Positions 1 to 9,230 of a DNA stretch of 64,000 nt are shown here, piece after piece. The stretch comes from Chitinophagaceae bacterium (GTDB lineage: Bacteria > Bacteroidota > Bacteroidia > Chitinophagales > Chitinophagaceae). The position numbers and the translations under genes were made by a program. Every line of letters starts with the position of its first letter. Within the stretch, counting starts at the first letter, position 1. Below the pieces are notes generated by a model. It ran no database searches and was not told the origin of the DNA. It was given only the letters and a program-made list of their open reading frames with translations. The stretch is from the NCBI GenBank assembly GCA_947452965.1, contig CANGEW010000002.1, positions 124,001-188,000 on the forward strand, read 5' to 3'.

Positions 1-588
1 ATCCTTATAGCCCAGCATACAATCTGTAGCGTACAGCAGGATGATCTGCGTTTGTGCGTTGATGAAAATATTTTCCTTCGTATCTGTATAATCATGATTT
101 AACAGGGCTTGAATGGCACTGTAGGTTTTGCTGCAAACGGGACTAATTTTTGAAAAAGAATCAGTCATGGTAAAAGAAACCACTTTCTCAAATGCAGAGT
201 CTTCGTTTTTATGGGCTTTTGCAAACTGTGTAAGATAAGCTGGGGTATAAGTAAAACTTAGGACATCAACAGATTCAATTTTTTCAATGCAGTTCGTTGA
301 ACCATTGAATTTGCAAAAGTCGCACTCAGCTTGTTTTTCGCGGCAATAGAAGTTGCCCGATACGCAGAATCTTAGTTCAAGATAGTTTTCCTCTGGTTTG
401 TTTTTGTTGTAGTGATATTTTAGTATGCTAGTGCTTTCAATGTTCCAATGAGGCTGTTTGCGAAGGCGTTTGATGCTGTATTTAACGGATCCGGGAATGT
501 TTCGTTCCAAATCTTGCAATAAGTCTACTTCGTTGGTTAACAAAGGTGTGTTATTTGCTACATCTAATATGTTTTGGAGTTGTTGCAT
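1..588 (-). CDS. AraC-type transcriptional regulator, N-terminal part (runs off the left edge)
   Basis: An open frame runs leftward from an ATG at 586-588 to the window edge without a stop, giving 196 residues. It is soluble-looking and has a cysteine cluster at about C75, C82, C89, C92 and C100, with the segments ELRFCVSGNFYC and ECDFCKF. The later segments TYTPAYL and FINAQTQIILLY resemble the sensor part of Bacteroidota AraC-family regulators as I remember them. The C-terminal helix-turn-helix that would prove this lies outside the window. It is divergent from the secreted protein at 877, and the spacer between them holds two copies of a perfect 12-bp palindrome that could be operators. 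The family call is from memory of related proteins and is moderately sure; that this is a real coding region is more certain. Confidence 0.6.
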   Translation of the reverse strand, partial: MQQLQNILDVANNTPLLTNEVDLLQDLERNIPGSVKYSIKRLRKQPHWNIESTSILKYHYNKNKPEENYLELRFCVSGNFYCREKQAECDFCKFNGSTNCIEKIESVDVLSFTYTPAYLTQFAKAHKNEDSAFEKVVSFTMTDSFSKISPVCSKTYSAIQALLNHDYTDTKENIFINAQTQIILLYATDCMLGYKD

Positions 589-674
589 TGGGGTAACAAA
601 GATACTATTGCGTTTGGCATAAATCCTAATTTGTAAAGTTTCCGGGAGGGAAGTTTATGATTATGTTAGTACTA

Positions 675-690
675 TTTCGTGTCGACACGC
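675..690. repeat. Palindromic repeat, copy 1 (TTTCGTGTCGACACGC)
   Basis: The core CGTGTCGACACG at 678-689 is a perfect 12-bp palindrome. An identical 16-bp block recurs at 816-831. Both lie between the divergent regulator and the secreted protein, so a dimeric regulator binding here is plausible. No function is shown. Confidence 0.6.
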
Positions 691-815
691 GGGGGGTGGA
701 CAAAAAATTGGTTTAAAGGTTGAAGGATTAAGAGTTTGGGGGTTCATGTTCCAAAAGTTCAAGATGTTAGAGTAAACTACTATTCAAACCTTTGAAAAAA
801 GAAAATATTGGCCTG

Positions 816-831
816 TTTCGTGTCGACACGC
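816..831. repeat. Palindromic repeat, copy 2 (TTTCGTGTCGACACGC)
   Basis: Identical over 16 bases to the copy at 675-690, start-to-start distance 141 bp, with the palindrome at 819-830. It lies 45 bp upstream of the likely ATG at 877, a position where an operator or other protein-binding site could control the gene. Confidence 0.6.
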
Positions 832-876
832 ACATAAGGTAAAAATTGTATGTATATTAGCCAAAAATATACTTCG

Positions 877-2088
877 ATGAAAAAGCACTTATCATTTTTA
901 TTTTTTGTGTTTTTACTTTTAACTTTTGAATATACTTCAGCCCAAAACGTTGGTATTGGAACTAACACCCCAGAAGCTTCTGCCCAACTGGATGTAACGT
1001 CAACGAGTAGGGGCTTATTACCTCCACGCATGACCTATGCACAGCGTAATGCGATTGTAAGTCCTGCTGCAGGATTGATTATTTATTGTACTGATTGTGC
1101 CTACGGAGAAATGCAATATTATAATGGAACCAATTGGATTAATATGGCAGTAGGTTTAGGCTCTGTACCATTTATAGCTCCAACCGTTACTACAGCTTCT
1201 GTAAGTTCTATTACAAATACAACAGCTATTTGCGGAGGCACCGTAACCGCTGATGGTGGAGCCACTGTAACCACAAGGGGCGTGGTATGGAGTACAAGCC
1301 CATCACCAACAATAGCATTGAACACTAAAACAACTGATGGTACAGGAACAGGCAGTTATACCAGCAATATAACAGGGTTAACTCCAAATACGACTTATTA
1401 CGTAAGGGCTTACGCCACCAATATTGCAGGTACATCATATGGAATTGAGCAAAATTTTACAACCACCACATCAGGAGGCACTACAAATTTATCGAGTGTA
1501 ACAATATGCAATCAAACGTGGACCACACAGAATTTGAGCGTTAGCAGATATAGAAATGGGGATGTGATACCCCAGGTTACTGACGCTACACAATGGCAAA
1601 ATTTGACTACAGGCGCTTGGTGTTGGTATAATAATGATAGCGCCACTTATGCTGCTACATATGGAAGATTGTATAACTGGTATGCTGTGAACGACCCCAG
1701 AGGTTTAGCTCCAATAGGGTGGCACGTACCTACAGATGCAGAATGGAACAAACTGGTAAAATGTATTGACCCTGCAGCAGATACAACATTAAGTGGTTCC
1801 CAAAGTGCCACAGCAGGCGGTGCTATGAAGGAAGCCGGAACAAGTCATTGGCTAAGCCCTAATACCGGAGCTACAAATAGCAGTGGCTTTGCAGGCCTTC
1901 CGGGTGGCTACCGTAACTACGATGGGACGTTCGACGACGTTGGCGACTACGGAGTCTGGTGGAGTTCTACAGAGTACGGTACAGCATTCGCCTGGTCCCG
2001 CTTCCTGAACTACTACTATGCTGATGTGGCCAGGAACTACGGCTACGACAAGACGTACGGGTTTTCTGTGCGTTTAGTCAGGGATTAA
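877..2088 (+). CDS. Secreted protein with FN3-like domain and C-type-lectin-like Fib_succ_major domain; candidate DGR target
   Basis: I prefer the ATG at 877 over the one at 850 because it directly begins a signal peptide (MKKHLSFLFFVFLLL, cleavage near TSAQ). After cleavage comes a Bacteroidota surface-protein segment (QNVGIGTNTPEASAQLDV, GLLPPRMT). A fibronectin-III-like domain spans about residues 100-195. The C-terminal ~195 residues match the Fibrobacter-type major paralogous domain (TIGR02145-like), with WYNNDSATYAATYGRLYNW, GWHVPTDAEW, WWSSTE and the ending GFSVRLVRD. The fold is related to the C-type lectin/FGE fold used by DGR variable proteins. The last 62 codons change abruptly in composition: 28 end in C by my count, far more than upstream. 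It probably acts at the cell surface or is secreted; the ligand is unknown. No type IX sorting tail is evident. Confidence 0.8.
   Translation: MKKHLSFLFFVFLLLTFEYTSAQNVGIGTNTPEASAQLDVTSTSRGLLPPRMTYAQRNAIVSPAAGLIIYCTDCAYGEMQYYNGTNWINMAVGLGSVPFIAPTVTTASVSSITNTTAICGGTVTADGGATVTTRGVVWSTSPSPTIALNTKTTDGTGTGSYTSNITGLTPNTTYYVRAYATNIAGTSYGIEQNFTTTTSGGTTNLSSVTICNQTWTTQNLSVSRYRNGDVIPQVTDATQWQNLTTGAWCWYNNDSATYAATYGRLYNWYAVNDPRGLAPIGWHVPTDAEWNKLVKCIDPAADTTLSGSQSATAGGAMKEAGTSHWLSPNTGATNSSGFAGLPGGYRNYDGTFDDVGDYGVWWSSTEYGTAFAWSRFLNYYYADVARNYGYDKTYGFSVRLVRD
1900..2088 (+). other. Candidate DGR variable region at the 3' end of the secreted protein gene
   Basis: The terminal 62 codons are rich in NNC codons (TAC, GAC, AAC, TTC, GGC, GCC, CGC, TCC, GTC). 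This is the signature expected when AAC codons of a template are randomised at adenines. The encoded pattern has aromatic, acidic and small residues scattered around constant WWSSTE, AW, R and L positions and a constant GFSVRLVRD end, as in lectin-fold DGR targets. No template repeat or reverse transcriptase is in the window, so this is inference from composition, protein fold and position. Confidence 0.5.
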
Positions 2089-2126
2089 GGCCGCAGGCCC
2101 TTGCCTATTTGTCTATTTGACTATTT

Positions 2127-2155
2127 CCCTGCATTCGCGTAAGCGATATGCAGGG
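2127..2155. other. Strong hairpin 39 bp after the stop codon
   Basis: Outer stem CCCTGCAT (2127-2134) with ATGCAGGG (2148-2155), inner stem TCGC with GCGA, one bulged T at 2147 and a GTAA tetraloop. There is no T-run directly after it, so it is not a classic terminator. Short GC-rich stem-loops just downstream of the variable region are required at the Bordetella phage DGR target. Confidence 0.55.
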
Positions 2156-2163
2156 TGAAAAAT

Positions 2164-2180
2164 ACCCCGCGAAGCGGGGT
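2164..2180. other. Second hairpin, ACCCCGC-GAA-GCGGGGT
   Basis: A perfect 7-bp GC-rich stem closes a GAA loop; the central GCGAAGC is a known very stable mini-hairpin. It lies 8 bp after the hairpin at 2127-2155. It may end transcription together with the first hairpin or be part of a DGR target site. Confidence 0.55.
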
Positions 2181-2282
2181 CGAAATTGGAATTTAGCACT
2201 TTCGGTGAGGTTTTAAAGGTTTTATATTCCAAAAGTTAACCTCTTCAACTTCTTACCTGTCGAACCTCTGAAAAAGAGTTAA

Positions 2283-2397
2283 GTTCCAAAGGTTAAAAAG
2301 GTTCCATGTTCCAAAGTTCCAAATATTAATCTCTCTAACTTCTGAAACAGTGTAAGATTGTTCCAAAGGTTGAAAAGGTTCCATGTTCCAAAGGTTC
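2283..2397. repeat. Tandem intergenic repeat units (GTTCCAAAGGTT type)
   Basis: Two near-identical units of 37-38 bp lie at 2283-2319 and 2360-2397. Each reads GTTCCAAAGGTT, four or five A with one variable base, GGTTCCATGTTCCAAAG. Degenerate relatives occur at 2215-2240 and, on the other side of the secreted protein gene, at 741-762. Confidence 0.6.
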
Positions 2398-2558
2398 AAT
2401 ATTTGAAAACTCTTAAACAATCCTAAAACGGCACTGTCATATCCATTTTATACCCATCCCAATCTCTGCAAAACCGCCTAATTATTTTTCCCCAAAACAA
2501 TGTGAAAAAAGGTGTAAAAAACCGTTGAAATAAATCTCCAAAGCCCCTTTATTTTCGG

Positions 2559-2566
2559 TATATTTG
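2559..2566 (+). promoter_or_regulatory. Likely -7 element of the gyrB promoter (TATATTTG)
   Basis: It matches the Bacteroidota -7 consensus TAnnTTTG and lies 42 bp upstream of the gyrB ATG. No clear TTTG -33 element stands at the usual distance, so only the -7 part is supported. Confidence 0.4.
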
Positions 2567-2590
2567 TCAGAATATGATATTATTCATTAA

Positions 2591-4588
<1,998 letters not shown>

Positions 4589-4703
4589 TTCACATCATGT
4601 GGAGAGTTAATTCAATATGTTTTTTGGAAAAACCAAGAATTTCAGTAGCTTGTAGGATTAGCGAAAGCTTGAAACATAATTTTATCACGTAAAATTTAAT
4701 CAA

Positions 4704-4904
4704 ATGTCAAAAATGATCACCGCTTATTGCATGAAAACAAAGGAAAAAAATGTACCCATGCAAGATGCAGTTATAACTAAAACAGCCCGTGGCGGATACA
4801 TGGCACAGGGTCACGATGGAAAAGGTAACAAAATGACAACTATGCTTGGCGAAGCAGCAGCTTTAGAAGCAGTAAAAAATGGAGTTGCAAAGAAATCTTG
4901 GTAA
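4704..4904 (+). CDS. Small conserved-looking protein of unknown function (66 aa)
   Basis: A short, basic, soluble protein. Its start, MITAYCMKTKEKNVPM, and the following stretch of alternating residues recall the DUF5679-type small proteins (YCVKCK...), but only one cysteine remains, so a zinc-ribbon role is unlikely. The C-terminal part (GEAAALEAVKNGVAKKSW) looks like a short amphipathic helix with a basic end, which might bind nucleic acid. The frame has good codon use, an A-rich start region, and ends 20 bp before a strong bidirectional terminator. These support a real gene. No function can be given. Confidence 0.6.
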   Translation: MSKMITAYCMKTKEKNVPMQDAVITKTARGGYMAQGHDGKGNKMTTMLGEAAALEAVKNGVAKKSW

Positions 4905-4924
4905 TTTCCAATAGTATTACTTAA

Positions 4925-4958
4925 AAATAGCCATTCAGTAATGAGTGGCTATTTTTTT
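4925..4958. terminator. Bidirectional rho-independent terminator
   Basis: Stem AAATAGCCATTCA (4925-4937) pairs with TGAGTGGCTATTT (4942-4954) around a GTAA loop, with one G-T pair. A run of T follows on the plus strand and a run of A precedes it. It sits between the convergent small gene and mfd and can serve both. Confidence 0.85.
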
Positions 4959-4976
4959 AAAAATTAATAACTAATG

Positions 4977-7900
4977 TTATCGTGGGTTATTTTCATCTAC
5001 ACATTCTTTCATACGTACTAAAAATTGATAGATATGTGACATAGATTTTATGTCCTCTACTATTAAAATTCCATTTTTACCTACTTGCTTTAATTTAGCT
5101 TTATTCGTGCCTTGTTGCAAGAATAATAAGATTCCATTAAAGGTATTACTCTGGAAATAGGGTGAGTCTGGATTGCTTACAAAAAAGCATTTCATGGTTT
5201 CGTTTCTGAGCAAAAGTTTTTCAAAACCTAATTCAACGGCAATTTTTCTACATCTAATTGTGATGAATAGATCTTCTGCTGAAGGGGGGATAGGCCCAAA
5301 ACGATCAGTCATTTCATTATGAAAAGCAATTAAATCTGATTCTGTTTCGCAGTTGTCTAATCTAGAATATAAACTTAGTCTTTCTGTAATGCTTTCAACG
5401 TAGTTGTCCGGAATTAAAATTTCCAGGTCGGTATCAAAACTACAGTCCTTTACAAAATCATCTTGTTGGCTGATTTCTTCTTTAAAAAGGTCTTTAAATT
5501 GATTTCTTTTTAATTCGCGAATGGCTTCATCTAAAATTTTCTGGTACATTTCAAAACCGATTTCTGCAATAAATCCGCTTTGTTCGCCACCTAACATGTT
5601 GCCGGCGCCACGGATATCCAAATCTCGCATAGCTATTTGAAAACCACTTCCTAATTCACTGTATTGCTCTAAAGTGCTCAATCTCTTTCTGCTATCGGGA
5701 GGTAATGTGCTCATGGGGGGAGCCACCAAGTAACAAAATGCTTTTTTATTACTTCTGCCCACACGACCTCTCAACTGATGCAAATCGCTTAATCCAAACT
5801 GATGCGCATTATTTACGATGATGGTGTTTACATTAGGAATGTCTACTCCACTTTCTACAATATTTGTACAAACCAGCACATCAAATTTTTTATCCATGAA
5901 ATCGAGGATAGTATCTTCCAACTGATCCCCTTCCATTTGGCCATGAGCAAAAGCAATGCTGATATCCGGACAAAGACCCTGAATAAAACTTTTCATTTCG
6001 GCTAATCCATTCACTCGGTTGTGAATAAAAAAAACTTGTCCGCCTCTTTCTGTTTCGTAGTAGATGATGTCACGAATATTGTCCTCATTAAACACAGTTA
6101 CTTCTGTTTGAATAGGTTGCCTGTTGGGCGGCGGTGTATTAATGATGCTTAAATCTCTGGCACCCATCAAACTAAACTGTAAAGTTCTTGGTATAGGTGT
6201 TGCGGTTAGTGTTAATGAATCAACGGTTGCTCTTAATTGTTTGAGTTTTTCTTTTGCGGCCACGCCAAATTTTTGTTCCTCATCAATAATCATTACACCT
6301 AAATCTTTGAATTTTACATCTTTGCTCAAGATGGCATGTGTGCCAATGATAATATCTATTTTTCCTTCTTCAAGTTTTTTGAGGGTTTCTTTTTTATCTT
6401 TGGCGGTTTTAAAACGGTTGATAAAATCTACAGTAACAGGAAAATCTCTTAACCGATCTTTGAAAGTTTTGTAATGCTGATAAGCAAGAATAGTTGTAGG
6501 GACCAATACGGCGGCTTGTTTGCCATCGCAGCAAGATTTGAAGGCCGCTCTTACGGCTACTTCCGTTTTACCAAAACCAACATCACCACATACCAATCGG
6601 TCCATTGGAGATTCTTTTTCCATATCTCGCTTAACGTCTTCACTTGCTTTGGCTTGATCAGGGGTATCTTCATAGATAAAGCTTGCCTCTAATTCAGTTT
6701 GCATGTAATTATCGGGGCTATGTGCAAATCCCTGTTCACTTTTTCTTTGAGCGTATAATTTTATAAGGTCGGATGCAATATCTTTTACCTGTTTTTTTGT
6801 TTTTTCTTTCAGCTTGCTCCATACGTCGCTACCCAGCTTATTCATTTTTGGGATACTTCCTTCCTTACCACTATACTTGCTTATTTTATGAAGGGAAGAA
6901 ATATTCACATATAGTAAATCGCCATCTTTATATTGAATTCTAACGGCCTCCTGTAATCGACCATTGGCTTCAACTTTTTGAAGACCGCTATATACACCCA
7001 CACCATGATCAATATGAGAAACATAATCTCCTGGTTGAAGTTCACGAAGTGTTTTTAATGTTAGTGCTTTGTTTTTACTAAAGGCTTGTTTTACTTTGTA
7101 TTTATGGTATCGTTGAAAAATTTGATGATCGGTGTAACAAACGAGCTTGTTATTTTCATCAATAAAGCCTTCATGAATGGAAACAGGTATTGGAGTTACT
7201 TGAATGTCTGCTTTTAAATCGGTAAAAATACTATGTAAACGTTCTAATTGTTTTGGATTATCGGCAAAAATAAAAATATTGTATTGCTGACTTTCATAAT
7301 CTTGTAGATTTTTGATTAGAAGGTCAAACTGTCTGTTAAAAGAGGGCTGTGGTTTGGAATCAAAAGATATAGTTTTTATGTTGGAGTTACTAAATGCAGT
7401 TTTGTTGGCTATTTCAATAATATGCTTACGAATAATAAGTTGTTCCATTTCATTTGCTGCAACAAAATCGTCTATCGTAATGGATTCTTTAAAATGAATG
7501 TTTTCTTGTTCAGATAAGTTTTCTTCAAGTTTGGGTTTGCTTGAGATCAAACTCAAAAAAATTTCTACATTTTCTTCTTCTTGTTCAATTCTATCTTTTA
7601 TGAATTTCCAATCCCTAATCCATATGGCTGTATTTTCGGATAGAAAGTCTAATAAGGAAACTTTTTCGCCGGCATCAAATTGAGTCTCCACATTCGGAAT
7701 GATATTTACTTGAAGTAATTTTCTTTCGCTTAATTGAGATTCGGGATCAAAAATCCGAATGCTATCGACTTCATTTCCAAATAGCTCAATTCGATATGGT
7801 TTTTCATTGCCAAAAGAGTAAATATCTAAAATGCCACCTCTGACAGCAAATTGACCTGGTTCGTACACAAAATCAGTTCTGATAAAACCGTGTTGTATAA

Positions 7901-8390
7901 ATTTCTCAAGTATTTTATTTACATCTAGCACATCTGCTTGCTTGATACTAATAATATTGTCTGATAAAGATTTAGACAATACCACTTTTTCGAAAATCGC
8001 TTCAGGGTATGTAACAATAATTTTTTTATTTCCACCCATAGCAATTTTAGTAAGGGCTTCTGTACGAAGCATCACATGACTGCTATTGAGGAGTTGGTAG
8101 TTTTTTTTATTTTTAAAAGATGAGGGGAAATAAAAAATATCCAAGGCCCCTGTTATGTTTTCTAATGTGTTGTGAACATAAGCGGCTTCTTCAGCATCTC
8201 TAACAATAACCAGATGATTAAGTGTTGCTGTATTTTGATTAGCTTGTACAGCTCCTAATACAAACTCAAATTCACTTCCGGAAAGGCCGTCTAAAAGAAA
8301 ATGTTCGGGGGTGGAAAAAGTAATTCCATTCGCTATTTGAAAACAGCGGGGGTCATTTTTATAAAAATTCATCAACACGTCCAAATTCAT
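4977..8390 (-). CDS. mfd: Transcription-repair coupling factor
   Basis: A DNA translocase that removes RNA polymerase stalled at lesions and recruits UvrA. The 1137 residues are full length. The N-terminal UvrB-like region includes FAVRGGILDIYSFG. The RNA-polymerase interaction domain begins with GDYVSHIDHGVGVYSG near residue 452. The RecG-like motor has the Walker A segment GDVGFGKTE near residue 603, the DEEQ box (IIDEEQKFG) near 702, TATPIPRTLQ, and the helicase motif GRVGRSNKKAFCYL. The C-terminal TRCF domain follows. It is divergent from the reductase at 8475. A -7 element TATCTTTG lies just upstream, and the terminator at 4925-4958 lies just after it. Confidence 0.97.
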   Translation of the reverse strand: MNLDVLMNFYKNDPRCFQIANGITFSTPEHFLLDGLSGSEFEFVLGAVQANQNTATLNHLVIVRDAEEAAYVHNTLENITGALDIFYFPSSFKNKKNYQLLNSSHVMLRTEALTKIAMGGNKKIIVTYPEAIFEKVVLSKSLSDNIISIKQADVLDVNKILEKFIQHGFIRTDFVYEPGQFAVRGGILDIYSFGNEKPYRIELFGNEVDSIRIFDPESQLSERKLLQVNIIPNVETQFDAGEKVSLLDFLSENTAIWIRDWKFIKDRIEQEEENVEIFLSLISSKPKLEENLSEQENIHFKESITIDDFVAANEMEQLIIRKHIIEIANKTAFSNSNIKTISFDSKPQPSFNRQFDLLIKNLQDYESQQYNIFIFADNPKQLERLHSIFTDLKADIQVTPIPVSIHEGFIDENNKLVCYTDHQIFQRYHKYKVKQAFSKNKALTLKTLRELQPGDYVSHIDHGVGVYSGLQKVEANGRLQEAVRIQYKDGDLLYVNISSLHKISKYSGKEGSIPKMNKLGSDVWSKLKEKTKKQVKDIASDLIKLYAQRKSEQGFAHSPDNYMQTELEASFIYEDTPDQAKASEDVKRDMEKESPMDRLVCGDVGFGKTEVAVRAAFKSCCDGKQAAVLVPTTILAYQHYKTFKDRLRDFPVTVDFINRFKTAKDKKETLKKLEEGKIDIIIGTHAILSKDVKFKDLGVMIIDEEQKFGVAAKEKLKQLRATVDSLTLTATPIPRTLQFSLMGARDLSIINTPPPNRQPIQTEVTVFNEDNIRDIIYYETERGGQVFFIHNRVNGLAEMKSFIQGLCPDISIAFAHGQMEGDQLEDTILDFMDKKFDVLVCTNIVESGVDIPNVNTIIVNNAHQFGLSDLHQLRGRVGRSNKKAFCYLVAPPMSTLPPDSRKRLSTLEQYSELGSGFQIAMRDLDIRGAGNMLGGEQSGFIAEIGFEMYQKILDEAIRELKRNQFKDLFKEEISQQDDFVKDCSFDTDLEILIPDNYVESITERLSLYSRLDNCETESDLIAFHNEMTDRFGPIPPSAEDLFITIRCRKIAVELGFEKLLLRNETMKCFFVSNPDSPYFQSNTFNGILLFLQQGTNKAKLKQVGKNGILIVEDIKSMSHIYQFLVRMKECVDENNPR

Positions 8391-8411
8391 TCACTCTGTC
8401 AATTAGAAGTA

Positions 8412-8419
8412 CAAAGATA
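8412..8419 (-). promoter_or_regulatory. Likely -7 element of the mfd promoter (TATCTTTG on the minus strand)
   Basis: It matches TAnnTTTG and ends 22 bp before the mfd start. TTTG-containing text lies upstream but not at the standard spacing, so the -33 box is uncertain. Confidence 0.4.
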
Positions 8420-8474
8420 ACTTTATCAAACAAAATTTTATATTAATTCTACTTTTTGTAACTTACTAAAAATA

Positions 8475-9200
8475 ATGATTATGGCATTACAGCCTTGGTT
8501 AAAAGGAACGGTTGTTAAGATTGAAAATGAAACTCAAGACACCAAGCGTTTTTGGATACAAATACCTGATTTGAATTCATTTGATTTTCAACCTGGTCAA
8601 TTCGTAACGCTCGATTTGCCGATACATGAAAAGCCTACTAAAAGATGGAGAAGTTATTCGATAGCATCGTGGCCCGATGGTACAAATGTTATTGAACTAT
8701 TGATTGTTTTAAATCCCAATGGATTAGGAACAACCTATTTATTTGAAAAGGTAGCCGTGGGAAGTGAGCTGATTCTAAGAGGGCCTCAGGGTATTTTTAC
8801 ATTAAAACAACCTTTTGACTCTGATCTTTTTTTTATTTGTACAGGAACGGGTATAGCTCCATTTAGGAGCATGTTGCATTATATACAAAGAGAACATATT
8901 CCTTTTTCTGCTATTTACTTAATTTATGGCTGTAGAAAAAAGAACAATTTGATGTATTATGAAGAAATGAAAGCTTTGGAGGGATCAATGAAAAATTTTC
9001 ATTACATCCCAACACTTTCTAGAGAGGTATGGGAAGGTAGAGAAGGATATGTGCATCATGTTTATGAGGAAATCTGTAAGAATAGTTTACCAGCACAATT
9101 TTATTTGTGTGGTTGGAAAGATATGATTGATGAAGCCAAGGATAGAATTGTAAAAATGGGCTATGAAAAAAAGGATATCCATTTAGAAATTTATGGGTAG
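8475..9200 (+). CDS. FNR-type FAD/NAD(P)H-dependent oxidoreductase
   Basis: A ferredoxin-NADP reductase-like flavoprotein that moves electrons between NAD(P)H and an unidentified partner. Residues ~1-100 form the FAD-binding barrel with RSYSIAS (the RxYS flavin motif). Residues ~110-241 form the nucleotide-binding domain with GTGIAPFRSML, YGCRKKNNLMY and the C-terminal LCGWKDMIDEA. No 2Fe-2S domain is fused, so it is a stand-alone reductase of 241 residues. A second ATG at 8481 (MALQPW) could equally be the start. It stands alone, divergent from mfd and convergent with glyS. The physiological partner cannot be told from context; a ferredoxin or flavodoxin is a guess. Confidence 0.85.
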   Translation: MIMALQPWLKGTVVKIENETQDTKRFWIQIPDLNSFDFQPGQFVTLDLPIHEKPTKRWRSYSIASWPDGTNVIELLIVLNPNGLGTTYLFEKVAVGSELILRGPQGIFTLKQPFDSDLFFICTGTGIAPFRSMLHYIQREHIPFSAIYLIYGCRKKNNLMYYEEMKALEGSMKNFHYIPTLSREVWEGREGYVHHVYEEICKNSLPAQFYLCGWKDMIDEAKDRIVKMGYEKKDIHLEIYG

Positions 9201-9230
9201 GATATCCCTTAGCATAATATCAGTGTACAT

